DNA of 64,000 bases from Bacillus sp. BA3 (GCA_002835675.1 PIZR01000001.1:486303-550302); one strand, 5' to 3'. Shown: positions 45,183-54,027, numbered from the stretch's first letter. Program-made: numbers and translations. Notes: a model not told the origin generated them from the letters alone.

Positions 45183-46700
45183 ATGAAGGCACGATCCATC
45201 ATGATACAAGGGACGTCGTCTGATGTAGGGAAAAGTTTGATTTGTACGGCATTTTGCCGGGTATTTTCCAATAAAGGATTACGTGTCGTCCCATTCAAAT
45301 CACAAAACATGGCTTTGAATTCTTATGTAACCTTGGATGGCGGTGAAATCGGACGGGCTCAGGGAGTACAGGCGGAAGCAGCACGGATCACGGCAACGAC
45401 CGATATGAATCCGATATTACTGAAACCGAAGCAGGATATGGTTTCGGAAGTCATCGTGCACGGAAAGCATTTCCTTGATATGAATGCAAAAAGCTATCGG
45501 TCCCAATTTGTCCAGGAAGCCATGCCCATCATCCGTAAATCGGTCGAAAAACTTCAAGAAGACTATGACATCATCGTACTCGAAGGGGCAGGAAGTCCGG
45601 CTGAAATTAACCTGAAGGACCGGGATATAGCGAATATGCGAATGGCTAAACTCACGGATGCGGCTGTCATTTTGGTGGCCGATATTGATCGTGGTGGAGT
45701 ATTTGCGTCCATCATCGGCACACTTGCTTTATTGGATCAAGATGAACGAGATAGTGTAAAGGGGATCATCATCAATAAATTTCGTGGCATGCGTGAATTG
45801 TTGGACGATGGTATTGAATGGGTGGAAAAGGAAACCGGGATTCCGGTTCTCGGGGTGCTGCCCTATCTTGACGTGAATATTGAAGCGGAAGATTCACTTG
45901 CCCTCTCTTCCTTACGTTTTAAAAAACCTAAAAAGGCTGAGTTTCCGATCGATGTAGCCGTCTTGAGATTTCCGCGGATCTCCAACTTTACAGATGTGGA
46001 TCCTTTTTTTGATGAACCCGGAGTAGGTGTCCGCCTGGTAAGCAGTGTCCATGAGTTAGGTAATCCCGATCTGCTTATTTTGCCTGGTACAAAAAACACG
46101 ATGGAAGATTTAGAGTGGTTGAATCGTATGGGGTTGGATCGGGCCATCAATGAACTGCGGAAACAAGGAACGATGATATTTGGCATATGCGGCGGTTTTC
46201 AAATGCTAGGGACTAAACTTTTCGATCCTGACGCGGTCGAAGGTGACGGTGAGAACGCAGATGGGCTCTCGCTTCTTCCGGTGGAAACCGTATTTCAAGC
46301 AGAAAAGAAAACGGTACAAATGGAAGGTGTCCTTTCTGCCGGGATAATGGAAGGTCAAATGAATCTTAACGGTTTCGAAATACATTTAGGCAGAACGACT
46401 TTGAAGTCGCAAGTAAGGCCCTTTCTTTTTTTGAAGGATGGAAGAGAGGATGGAGCCATTTCCAATGACAACAAGGTAATGGGAACATATCTTCATGGGA
46501 TATTCCATAATCGCCTGTTCACTAGATTACTAGTTAACCAAATTCGACGGAACAAGGGGTTGGAAGAAGTGAAGGAAAACGTCCAAAGCGACTCGGAGCG
46601 CAGGGAGGAAGCGTACAATCTCTTAGCATCCCATTTGGAGGAAAACATTGATATGGATACCATCTATCAATGGCTGCAGCTGGAAACTGCAGAAAGTTGA
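45183..46700 (+). CDS. cbiP: Cobyric acid synthase
   Basis: 505 aa from ATG 45183 (AAGGGGGTGAG upstream; in-frame GTG 45174 lies within that site). N-terminal synthetase domain with IQGTSSDVGKSLICTAFCR and FKSQNMALNSYV; C-terminal amidotransferase with nucleophile Cys in MIFGICGGFQMLG and YLHGIFHN. Amidates the b, d, e and g side chains of adenosylcobyrinate diamide. Last gene of the operon. Late genes (cbiB, cobU, cobS) are not here. Confidence 0.95.
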   Translation: MKARSIMIQGTSSDVGKSLICTAFCRVFSNKGLRVVPFKSQNMALNSYVTLDGGEIGRAQGVQAEAARITATTDMNPILLKPKQDMVSEVIVHGKHFLDMNAKSYRSQFVQEAMPIIRKSVEKLQEDYDIIVLEGAGSPAEINLKDRDIANMRMAKLTDAAVILVADIDRGGVFASIIGTLALLDQDERDSVKGIIINKFRGMRELLDDGIEWVEKETGIPVLGVLPYLDVNIEAEDSLALSSLRFKKPKKAEFPIDVAVLRFPRISNFTDVDPFFDEPGVGVRLVSSVHELGNPDLLILPGTKNTMEDLEWLNRMGLDRAINELRKQGTMIFGICGGFQMLGTKLFDPDAVEGDGENADGLSLLPVETVFQAEKKTVQMEGVLSAGIMEGQMNLNGFEIHLGRTTLKSQVRPFLFLKDGREDGAISNDNKVMGTYLHGIFHNRLFTRLLVNQIRRNKGLEEVKENVQSDSERREEAYNLLASHLEENIDMDTIYQWLQLETAES

Positions 46701-46734
46701 AAAGGTCATTAGGTTAATGTGATCAATGCCCTTT
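46699..46734 (+). terminator. Probable terminator of the cobalamin operon
   Basis: AAAAGGTCATT / AATGCCCTTTT stem with one mismatch and a 14-nt loop directly after the cbiP stop; the T-run is short. Confidence 0.5.
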
Positions 46735-46865
46735 TACCTTTAAAAAAGATCATTTTAGAGCGATAATTCCTTTTATTTAGCCATTTTAAGTGACAGAGGC
46801 ATACAAGATATGTTATGTTGTCTACTCTACATACTTTATACAAAATAAAAGGATGAGGTGTTCAT

Positions 46866-47138
46866 ATGAATAAAACAGAATTAGTGAGCAGTGTTGCAGC
46901 ACAAGCTGAACTGACAAAAGACGACGCAAAAAAAGTAGTGGACGCATTGTTTGAAACAATCACGGCTACACTTGCTAAAGAAGAAAAAATCCAATTAGTT
47001 GGTTTTGGTACATTTGAAGTGCGTGACCGCGCTGCCCGTACAGGAAGAAACCCGCAAACTGGCGAAGAAATACAAATTGCAGCTAGTAAAGTTCCCGCTT
47101 TTAAAGCAGGTAAGGAATTAAAAGAAGCTGTAAAATAA
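46866..47138 (+). CDS. hupA: DNA-binding protein HU
   Basis: 90 aa, the usual HU length. [40 protein letters not shown] and [15 protein letters not shown] are typical. A histone-like dimer that bends DNA. GGATGAGGTG ribosome site. Single gene with very strong terminator. The main essential HU gene in Bacillus is hbs; with several HU genes common in this group I cannot tell which paralogue this is. Confidence 0.92.
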   Translation: MNKTELVSSVAAQAELTKDDAKKVVDALFETITATLAKEEKIQLVGFGTFEVRDRAARTGRNPQTGEEIQIAASKVPAFKAGKELKEAVK

Positions 47139-47142
47139 AAAA

Positions 47143-47192
47143 GTAAACAAAAAAACCTGGCGATGCGATATTCGCCAGGTTTTTTTGTTTAC
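47143..47192. terminator. Perfect 20-bp-stem terminator after HU gene
   Basis: GTAAACAAAAAAACCTGGCG / CGCCAGGTTTTTTTGTTTAC, perfectly paired, 10-nt loop; can act on either strand. Confidence 0.92.
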
Positions 47193-47431
47193 TGTCATGC
47201 GTTTCGAAGAACAGTAAAAGACAGTCATTTTTATTTATTTGTGCCATTATCTAACGGAGGAATTTAGGGAGTTCTCATGATCAACAATGAAAGAAGCCCA
47301 CTTCAGGAAGCAGTAATGGAATGTAACATAAATGAAAAAAAATTATAGTACTTATTAGTAAGGTTTATACTGTGACTATGTTAGGCTAAGTAATAACAAG
47401 TTTTAAAACCAAAATAAAAGAGGTGAAAGAT

Positions 47432-47596
47432 ATGCTGAAGAAAATAATGAAAAAAATCAAACAGCTTTCCCAAGGCAGCAGTGAGCGAAGACATGGTCAT
47501 TATCGCCGAGGCAGCAGCAGCAGCCGAGGCTACAAAAGGTATCCCATGAGTGGAAGTGACCGCTACAAGAGAAAAGGGCGCGGCAGTAGCAGCTAA
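47432..47596 (+). CDS. Small Ser/Arg-rich basic protein, 54 aa
   Basis: ATG with AAGAGGTGAAAG upstream. The first 14 residues are an Lys-rich amphipathic stretch (MLKKIMKKIKQLSQG); the rest is built of Ser, Arg, Gly, Tyr: HYRRGSSSSRGYKRY and RYKRKGRGSSS. No acidic cluster and no membrane segment. The composition is like CotG/CotB-type spore coat segments or SR proteins. Its stop codon overlaps the stop of the opposing protein kinase gene. Function unknown; a phosphorylated coat or nucleic-acid-binding peptide is possible (inference). Confidence 0.65.
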   Translation: MLKKIMKKIKQLSQGSSERRHGHYRRGSSSSRGYKRYPMSGSDRYKRKGRGSSS

Positions 47597-48405
47597 TTCA
47601 ATTTCTTTGACTTCAATGCAGCCTGCAGGTCCATTGAGATTTCTTTAATATCTGAATAAGGTTCTTGGATGCTTAATAACCTTTTCAGTAAATGCACGGT
47701 TTCTTTTTCTAACGAAAGCTCTTCTGTCCAAGGAAGAGTCTTTTTACTTTTGGAGGCGTAAGTCGTATAAAGTGCATATAGAAGTATTTCCCCCAAGTCG
47801 TAAAAATCCTGCCTTTTCAGCTGCAACATGGATTCTTTAGTAAAATCGGCCGAATTGATTTTTTTAGACAAACCAAAGTCTATCAAAATGGGCTGATTGT
47901 TCTTTAGTAAAATATTTGGTATACGTAAATCTTGATGGGAAATGTCATGGTCATGTAGATAAGATACTAAAACGACCAGCTCATCCAGAAAAAATAGAGA
48001 CTCTTTCTCATTGAATGTTATATGATTCAAGAAAATATGGTCTTCCAAATTATCTCCTTCTATGAAATCCATCACAAAATAAACATTTCCCTCATGTGAA
48101 AATTTCTCGTGAAATTTGGGGATGTTTTTGTGGTTTAACATTCGTAAAATGGAAATTTCATTTTCAAACTGCTTCAGCTCTTTTTTGCTGCGGCGTTTAC
48201 TTTTCCGGAGCTGCTTGATCACTATATTTTCTTTTTTTTTCAAATCATTGCAAAGATAAATAATACCGTAGCTTCCTGTTCCGATTACAGCTTTTACCTC
48301 GTAACGGTAATTCAAAACCACTCCTTTTTTTAAAGGTATATCCACGAAAAATTGGTAGAACTTTCTAAATGTACGCAAAATTGAAACTTTCCTCACCACT
48401 TTCAT
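47593..48405 (-). CDS. YbdM-like serine/threonine protein kinase
   Basis: 270 aa Hanks-type kinase with no transmembrane or sensor domain. Gly loop GTGSYG at 42-47, VAIK-type Lys64 (IVIKQL), catalytic HQD 157-159 in HQDLRIPN (Arg of HRD replaced by Gln, so non-RD), metal-binding Asn164 and DFG at 176-178: all catalytic residues are present. Overall resembles B. subtilis YbdM (PrkD). The start ATG lacks a clear ribosome site. Tail-to-tail with the Ser/Arg-rich gene, sharing two bases of stop codon. Confidence 0.85.
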   Translation of the reverse strand: MKVVRKVSILRTFRKFYQFFVDIPLKKGVVLNYRYEVKAVIGTGSYGIIYLCNDLKKKENIVIKQLRKSKRRSKKELKQFENEISILRMLNHKNIPKFHEKFSHEGNVYFVMDFIEGDNLEDHIFLNHITFNEKESLFFLDELVVLVSYLHDHDISHQDLRIPNILLKNNQPILIDFGLSKKINSADFTKESMLQLKRQDFYDLGEILLYALYTTYASKSKKTLPWTEELSLEKETVHLLKRLLSIQEPYSDIKEISMDLQAALKSKKLN

Positions 48406-48643
48406 CTATTCAAGTCAAGAACAAAAAAGTCCGTTATTAATTAAGCTGGAAATATGAATGAACATGGATAGTTTAACACTGATTTTTGATAATGCGGTAA
48501 TGAAAGTCATTTCTTCGGGGAATTCTTTTGATAGTTCACAATTATAAATTTTTCCTGTAATTTCACATTATGAAATTATATGGTTTTTAAAAATATTAAG
48601 TTTACTATAATGAATTCATAATAAAAGAGTAGGAGGTGATGAG

Positions 48644-49106
48644 GTGGATGGGCGCGAGTTGAGAAGTTGCTTTGGGAAATCCCTAACCGGCGTCACAATA
48701 GTGAGCTGGTTTGATGGAAAGTTCAAAAGGGGATTACTGTGAATTCTTTTCCTTCGGTTTCCTTGGATCCACCGCTTGCTTTAGTATTCATAAAGAAGCA
48801 AAAGCCTGCACTAGCAAGAAAGATAAATCTTTTACCATTAATATTTTGTCGGATGAACAGGAAGCCATTGCATGGCAATTTGCGGGCAGCAAATAGGAAA
48901 CGCTTGAAACCGACTGGGATAACAAGGGAATTTCGCCAAAAATAAATGGAAGTGTTGCCTGGATGGAATGCAAACCATGGAGAGAGTATGATGCTGGTGA
49001 TCATGTATTGTTCATCGGTGAAATCCAGGAGTTACATTCCGAATATTTGGAAGCGCTTACTTTTTATCGAGGGAAAATGGGGTCTGCTAAACAGCTTGTA
49101 AAATAA
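48644..49106 (+). pseudogene. Decayed flavin reductase (HpaC-like)
   Basis: A good AGGAGGTGAT site and GTG start lead VDGRELRSCFGKSLTGVTIV, then the frame breaks near 48720. KGITVNSFPSVSLDPPLALV follows in a second frame. FTINILSDEQEAIAWQFAG is in a third, hits TAG (48894-48896), and the same frame resumes ETLETDWDNKGISPKING and continues to a normal end (HVLFIGEIQELHSEYLEAL). Together these rebuild a short-chain flavin reductase (FMN:NADH) of about 155 aa. At least two frameshifts and one stop make it non-functional. Confidence 0.8.
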
Positions 49107-49117
49107 GGGGGATTCTA

Positions 49118-49189
49118 ATGGGCATTAAAACCGGGGAAGAATATATTAATAGAATTAAATCAAGGAAACCGGAAGTCTGGCAGCTATGA
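49118..49189 (+). pseudogene. N-terminal stub of HpaB-like 4-hydroxyphenylacetate 3-monooxygenase
   Basis: ATG behind AAGGGGGATTCTA encodes MGIKTGEEYINRIKSRKPEV followed by WQL and a stop. This is the recognisable start of the HpaB oxygenase family; the remaining 450 or more residues are absent. It follows the flavin reductase ruin by 11 nt, so a two-component monooxygenase operon has been lost by deletion and decay. Confidence 0.6.
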
Positions 49190-49267
49190 TAAACTACAGA
49201 TCGAGCAAAATATTAAAACTAAAAGCAACATCGAATGTATAATATTGTTTTTTAGAGAATAAAAGAA

Positions 49268-49402
49268 TTCACGCGTAAAGTAGCTAAACTCACGAGTAAA
49301 GCAGCAAAAATCCCAAGAAAAATCAATTTCACGAGTAAAGCAGCTGAATTCACGAGTAAACCGGCCAAATTCACGAGTAAAACAGTATAATTCACGAGGA
49401 AA
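49268..49402. repeat. 21-bp short tandem repeat (TTCACGAGTAAA...)
   Basis: Six or so units of the form TTCACGAGTAAANCNGCNNAA. Starts at 49268, 49289, 49328, 49349, 49370 and 49391 give exact 21-bp spacing within two blocks; a decayed unit lies between. Every unit is slightly different in its second half. Not coding. It lies between the hpaB stub and the thiamine promoter. Confidence 0.8.
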
Positions 49403-49520
49403 TTACGTAATGAAACCCATTGATTAAAGTGCCGTTAAACTGCCGGGTAAATGGTGTATATGCAAGATTGAAAGGTTAGTAACCCTAAATCATTAAGTTG
49501 AAAACTTTTTCTAATACGTT

Positions 49521-49549
49521 TGACAATTGGATTTATCGTGTTAATATAA
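49521..49549 (+). promoter_or_regulatory. Sigma-A promoter of the thiamine operon
   Basis: Perfect -35 TTGACA at 49521-49526 and -10 AATATA at 49544-49549 (17-nt spacer; TAATAT with 16 nt is equivalent). It would start RNA about 20 nt before the THI-box. Confidence 0.7.
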
Positions 49550-49576
49550 AGGCAAATGAAATTTAATATACAATTT

Positions 49577-49695
49577 GTACCACTAGGGGTGCTTTATAGG
49601 TGAAAGTTGATTTTTACCGCAGAAGCTGAGATTAAAGTATGACTTTAAGACCCTTAGAACCTGATCTGGTTTATACCAGCGTAGGGAAGTGGGGT
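49577..49695 (+). ncRNA. TPP (THI-box) riboswitch
   Basis: ACCACTAGGGGTGC, CTGAGATTAAAG, GACCCTTAGAACCTGATCTG and CAGCGTAGGGAAGTGG are the conserved THI-box parts in correct order. Followed by a strong terminator and the tenA-led operon; TPP should repress by termination. Confidence 0.96.
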
Positions 49696-49729
49696 CTGGA
49701 ACAATACGTTTCTGTATTATTTCAAGTAC

Positions 49730-49766
49730 AACCACTTTCTTTACGTTTAAGAAAGTGGTTTTTTGT
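49730..49766 (+). terminator. THI-box expression-platform terminator
   Basis: AACCACTTTCT-TTACGTTTA-AGAAAGTGGTT then TTTTG, 35 nt after the aptamer. Confidence 0.9.
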
Positions 49767-49839
49767 TTGCAAAAAAAGGGGTGATAAAAGTTTTTTTCCG
49801 TAACATTGATTAAAAAAAAATAATTTGGAGGTAATGGTC

Positions 49840-50523
49840 ATGAAATTTTCAGAGGAAATTCGTCAGGAAGTGGATCACATTTGGGAAGCTAGCTTTAATC
49901 ACCCGTTTGTTGCAGGAATAGGAGATGGCACTTTGCCATTGGAGTGTTTCCGTTTCTATGTTATGCAAGATTCCTATTATTTATCTCATTTTGCTAGGGT
50001 TCAAGCTTTAGGAGCAGTTAAAGCTACTGATTTACATACAACAAGCAGGCTTGCCGGCCATGCACAAGGAACATATGAAGCGGAGTTGAAGCTTCATGAG
50101 AATTTTTCTGAGAGATTAGGGATCACAAAAGAAGAACGGGATAATTTCAAACCAGCCCCGACCGCTTATGCTTATACTTCCCATATGTATCGTGCGGCTT
50201 ATTCGGGACATTTAGGAGATGTTATTGCAGCTATCTTGCCGTGTTACTGGCTTTATTATGAAATAGGTGAAAAGCTGCAAGGGTGCATGCCGGAGGAGCC
50301 GATTTATCAAGAATGGATAGCGGCTTACGGAGGGGAGTGGTTCCGCACTTTGGTGGAAGAACAAATTGCGAGGCTTGATGAGATTGCTGAAAAAGTGACA
50401 GACGAAGATAAGGAAAGAATGAAAGAGCATTTTATCCTCAGCAGCCAATATGAATACTCATTTTGGGAAATGGCTTATCGTTTAGAGACATGGCCTGTGC
50501 ATAAGGAAACACTAGAAGTATAA
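49840..50523 (+). CDS. tenA: Thiaminase II / aminopyrimidine aminohydrolase TenA
   Basis: 227 aa from ATG 49840; GGAGG lies 8-12 nt upstream, so the in-frame ATG at 49825 is rejected. HPFVAGIGDGTLPLECFRFY, the catalytic Cys in AILPCYWLYYEIG and C-terminal Glu in YSFWEMAYRLE are TenA hallmarks. Salvages the pyrimidine moiety by hydrolysing aminopyrimidine to HMP. First gene after the TPP riboswitch. Confidence 0.95.
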   Translation: MKFSEEIRQEVDHIWEASFNHPFVAGIGDGTLPLECFRFYVMQDSYYLSHFARVQALGAVKATDLHTTSRLAGHAQGTYEAELKLHENFSERLGITKEERDNFKPAPTAYAYTSHMYRAAYSGHLGDVIAAILPCYWLYYEIGEKLQGCMPEEPIYQEWIAAYGGEWFRTLVEEQIARLDEIAEKVTDEDKERMKEHFILSSQYEYSFWEMAYRLETWPVHKETLEV

Positions 50524-50537
50524 AGGGGAATGAAACA

Positions 50538-51122
50538 ATGAAAAAAGGTTTGAAATTAACGAACATATTGGTCACGATCGTGATTGCGGTAGCATTTGGA
50601 ATCGTTTATATCCTTTGGGGTTCGATTTATTATTCCGTTAAACCGTTAGGATTACATCTGGATCAACTTATTTATGGAATGTGGTTTATAGCTGGCCCCG
50701 TCGCCTTCTTAATTTTACGGAAACCGGGCGTGGCACTTTTGGCGGAGATAGCTGCAGCTTCCGGGGAGTTCTTCCTTGGTTCACCATGGGGGCTGACCGT
50801 ACTGTTATATGGGGTGGTACAAGGTTTGTTCGCGGAACTGGTGTTCATGGCTTTCAAATATAAAAAATTCAATATGCCGGTGGCCGTTTTAGCTGCGATA
50901 GCTTCCTGCCTGGCATCAGTTATTATGGATTTTGCATACGGGGAAATAGGTGCGCTTTCAACTTGGAATCTATCGTTATTCATGATAGCGAGGTTTGTGG
51001 GTTCCATATTCTTTGCAGGTGTGACCGCTTATTATCTAGTTAAAGTCCTGGAAGCAACAGGAGTAACAAATCTTGTGCGTCCGGTTTCAAATAAAGATTA
51101 TGCAGAACTGGATCAAAAGTAG
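50538..51122 (+). CDS. ykoE: Thiamine-precursor ECF transporter S component YkoE
   Basis: 194 aa membrane protein with about six helices (NILVTIVIAVAFGIVYILWG; GMWFIAGPVAFLIL; VAVLAAIASCLASVIMDF). Resembles YkoE, the substrate-binding part of the HMP/thiamine ECF system. Directly followed by YkoD and YkoC. In B. subtilis ykoFEDC is a separate THI-box operon; here the genes sit inside the biosynthetic operon and ykoF is absent. Confidence 0.88.
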   Translation: MKKGLKLTNILVTIVIAVAFGIVYILWGSIYYSVKPLGLHLDQLIYGMWFIAGPVAFLILRKPGVALLAEIAAASGEFFLGSPWGLTVLLYGVVQGLFAELVFMAFKYKKFNMPVAVLAAIASCLASVIMDFAYGEIGALSTWNLSLFMIARFVGSIFFAGVTAYYLVKVLEATGVTNLVRPVSNKDYAELDQK

Positions 51123-51134
51123 AGGTTGAGGGCC

Positions 51135-52598
51135 ATGGAACCAATCGTTTCTGTTGAAAAGTTAAGAATGAAATATCCCGGTGATGAATCTTTGATATTC
51201 AAGGACCTATCATTAACGTTTGATCAAGGAGAAAAAGTGCTATTGTTGGGGCCATCAGGTTGTGGTAAGTCGACCCTTTTACAAGTGTTAAGCGGATTGA
51301 TTCCGAATTCCATCGAAGTACCGATGAAAGCGGAAAAATTGAAATGCCCTTCTTCGTGGGGGTATGTTTTTCAAGATCCTGATAGTCAGTTTTGCATGCC
51401 ATTTGCCGATGAGGAAATTGCCTTCGTCCTTGAGAATCTTTCCGTCCCTAAAGAAGAAATGAAAGAGAAGATTCAAAATCATTTCCGTAAAGTAGGATTG
51501 AACCTGGGCCATACAAGTATTGAAACATTATCAGGCGGGATGAAACAGCGTCTGGCAATCGCTTCAGTATTGGCCCTTGAACCAGAAGTGATATTTTTAG
51601 ATGAGCCAACCGCCATGCTTGATCCGGAAGGAACGAAAGAAATCTGGGAATTGCTGAAGGAAGTCGGACGAGACAAAACGGTTATTATCGTCGAGCATAA
51701 AATTGACCATGTTTTAGAATTCATCGAACGAATCGTGCTTTTTAACGATGATGGTCAAATCATAGCTGATGGTCCAAGAGACACCATTCTTTCACTATAT
51801 AAAAATGAAATGAAGGAATATGGAATTTGGTTCCCAGGTGTTTGGGGTGAATATATACAGAATTATGCACCGATTCGGGAACACCCATTTACAGATGATT
51901 CACCTCTTATGAATGTGCAAGGCTTTAGCGGTTTTCGGAATAAAGAGGAAAAAATCAAGGTTGACGAGCTGAAGGTCCATTCAGGTGAATGGATTGTAAT
52001 CAGGGGTGAAAATGGCGCGGGGAAGAGTACACTTTTGCATGCACTGATGCAGTTCATAAAAACGAATGGTAAGTATGAATTATTGGGAACACCGATTAAA
52101 AAGGTGAAAAATCCAACGGATCATATGACGTTTGTCTTTCAAAATCCCGAGTTTCAGTTCGTTGCAAATACTGTATACGAAGAGATTGCTTATTCATTGC
52201 GAATTGATAAAAGGCCGCAACAAGAAATAGATGAGAGAGTCCGCTCATTGCTTAAAGTGTTCCGCCTGGAGGCACATCGGGATAAACACCCGTTTCAATT
52301 ATCAATGGGTCAAAAGCGTCGCTTAAGCGTAGCCGCCTCAATCGTAATAGACAAAAAAATCATTCTCCTGGATGAGCCAACCTTTGGCCAAGATTCGAAA
52401 AATACCTTTGCATTACTGGAATGGTTTGAGGAATATCGAAGGCGTGGAATAACAGTGATCATGGTAACTCATGATGATCATATTTCAAAAAACTTTGCAA
52501 CCAGGATCTGGACGGTTAAGGATGGAAACGTAATAAGTGATGAAAACATTGTGCAATCAGGATTTGTGGAGACCAAAGTTAAAAGGAGTGTCATGTAG
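51135..52598 (+). CDS. ykoD: ECF transporter double ATPase YkoD
   Basis: 487 aa from ATG 51135 (AGAGGTTGAGG site upstream; TTG 51126 overlaps it). Two fused ABC ATPase units. First: GPSGCGKSTLLQVL, LSGGMKQRLAIASVL, VIFLDEPTAMLDPEG. Second: GENGAGKSTLLHAL, LSMGQKRRLSVAASIV, IILLDEPTFGQDSKN. Energises uptake by YkoE with YkoC. Confidence 0.93.
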   Translation: MEPIVSVEKLRMKYPGDESLIFKDLSLTFDQGEKVLLLGPSGCGKSTLLQVLSGLIPNSIEVPMKAEKLKCPSSWGYVFQDPDSQFCMPFADEEIAFVLENLSVPKEEMKEKIQNHFRKVGLNLGHTSIETLSGGMKQRLAIASVLALEPEVIFLDEPTAMLDPEGTKEIWELLKEVGRDKTVIIVEHKIDHVLEFIERIVLFNDDGQIIADGPRDTILSLYKNEMKEYGIWFPGVWGEYIQNYAPIREHPFTDDSPLMNVQGFSGFRNKEEKIKVDELKVHSGEWIVIRGENGAGKSTLLHALMQFIKTNGKYELLGTPIKKVKNPTDHMTFVFQNPEFQFVANTVYEEIAYSLRIDKRPQQEIDERVRSLLKVFRLEAHRDKHPFQLSMGQKRRLSVAASIVIDKKIILLDEPTFGQDSKNTFALLEWFEEYRRRGITVIMVTHDDHISKNFATRIWTVKDGNVISDENIVQSGFVETKVKRSVM

Positions 52599-53375
52599 AT
52601 GAATGATTCAAATGCAGAAACATGGCTCCATAGAATTAATCCAAGCCTTAAACTTGGTGTACTGATTGTGTTATGCATCGTGGCGTTATTCATTCATGAC
52701 CTGAATTATATGTTGAATATCACCATTGGCGTATTACTTTTATTTTTGTTTTTTACCGGGCATTCGATAAAACGCATCTTACTTTTGTCGATTCCCTTTT
52801 GTTTCATTTTTATCTCCACCTCTTCTGCAATGATATTATTCGGGCAAGGTGAGACGCTTTGGTTTGAGTGGGGCCTTATATCGATTACTGAAGAAAGTTT
52901 CATGAGGGGATTACTGGTAGGCTTTCGAGCTTTGTTCTTTGCGGTCCTTGGCTTAACTTTTTCCTTAACTACGAGGCCAGTGAACTTGTTTTATTCGTTA
53001 ATGCAGCAAGTTAAGCTTAAACCGAAATATGCCTATAGTTTCATGGCGGCATTAAGGCTGATTCCCATCATGATGGAGGAGTTCCAAACGATACGAAATG
53101 CGATGAAGGTACGCGGCTTCGAAAGGGGAAAAGGGATAAAAGCGTTATATTTTAAAATGAAAGCCTATTCCATCCCGTTGTTATCCGGAAGCATAAGACG
53201 TGCTCACCGAATCGCGGTTGCGATGGAAGCAAAGCGATTTACAGACACACGAGAACGAACATTCTATTATGAGTTTGGGTTTTCAAAAAAGGACCATGGT
53301 TTCATTTTGTATTTTATCATCCTGTTGTTGGCCGGCTTTTATCTGTCGATTCAATTCCCGTTAGTTTCTATTTGA
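52599..53375 (+). CDS. ykoC: ECF transporter T component YkoC
   Basis: 258 aa membrane protein. Hydrophobic helices in the first half, then the EcfT coupling motifs near AMKVRGFERGKGIKAL and AVAMEAKRFTDTRE (A-R-G/A-x-R type). Starts immediately after the ykoD stop (ATG next codon), so strongly coupled. Confidence 0.92.
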   Translation: MNDSNAETWLHRINPSLKLGVLIVLCIVALFIHDLNYMLNITIGVLLLFLFFTGHSIKRILLLSIPFCFIFISTSSAMILFGQGETLWFEWGLISITEESFMRGLLVGFRALFFAVLGLTFSLTTRPVNLFYSLMQQVKLKPKYAYSFMAALRLIPIMMEEFQTIRNAMKVRGFERGKGIKALYFKMKAYSIPLLSGSIRRAHRIAVAMEAKRFTDTRERTFYYEFGFSKKDHGFILYFIILLLAGFYLSIQFPLVSI

Positions 53376-53415
53376 TTTTATGAGATTGTAACTTTACTTG
53401 TTAGGAGTCCTTAGT

Positions 53416-54027
53416 ATGAATGCACATGAATTGCATATTATTTCTACTGGGAAACAGCCAATTGAAAAGTTTGTGGAAATCGCTTCAAACATTCAGGAAC
53501 ATGTTGATTTCTTTTATCTAAGGGAAAAGCATATGAGTGCATCGGAACTTTATCGAGCAGTGACCCTGCTACATGATAATAAGATCCCGCTTTCTAAGAT
53601 CATCATTAATGATCGGGTGGATGTAGCTTGGGTACACAAAGTATTTGGTGTGCAATTGGCTTTTCATAGTTTAGATGCGGGAGTCGTAAAAGGAGCTTTT
53701 CCAGGGATGAATGTTGGCTGTTCGATCCATTCCATGGATGAAGCGAATGCCGCATTCAGCAAAGGGGCCGATTACGCGATATATGGACATGTTTTTGAAA
53801 CGGATTCAAAAATCGGCCTTCCTCCTAGGGGAGTTGAGGAGCTTCATGCAATCTCAAGAAATGTCAATCTTCCGATAATTGCGATAGGCGGAATAACACC
53901 TTTCAATTGCCAAATCGTGCTGGATGCGGGGGCACGTGGAATTGCGGTCATGTCAGGGGTTCTTGAAGCTGAAAATCCGATTGAAGCCGTTAAAGAATAT
54001 GCGAAGTCTTTGGGAAAGGAGACATAA
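53416..54027 (+). CDS. tenI: Thiazole tautomerase TenI
   Basis: 203 aa from ATG 53416 (TTAGGAGTCC site). ThiE-like TIM barrel: ELHIISTGKQPIEKFVEIA, LSKIIINDRVDVAWVHKVFGV, IYGHVFETDSKIGLPPRG with the active His, and AIGGITPFNCQIVLDAGARG. TenI lacks synthase activity and aromatises the thiazole phosphate. Order tenI-thiO-thiS-thiG-thiF is the same as B. subtilis. Confidence 0.9.
   Translation: MNAHELHIISTGKQPIEKFVEIASNIQEHVDFFYLREKHMSASELYRAVTLLHDNKIPLSKIIINDRVDVAWVHKVFGVQLAFHSLDAGVVKGAFPGMNVGCSIHSMDEANAAFSKGADYAIYGHVFETDSKIGLPPRGVEELHAISRNVNLPIIAIGGITPFNCQIVLDAGARGIAVMSGVLEAENPIEAVKEYAKSLGKET

Noticed and set aside
49268-49402. CRISPR array
   Set aside because: Period is only 21 bp, the repeats are imperfect, there are no spacers of 30 or more bp and no cas genes.
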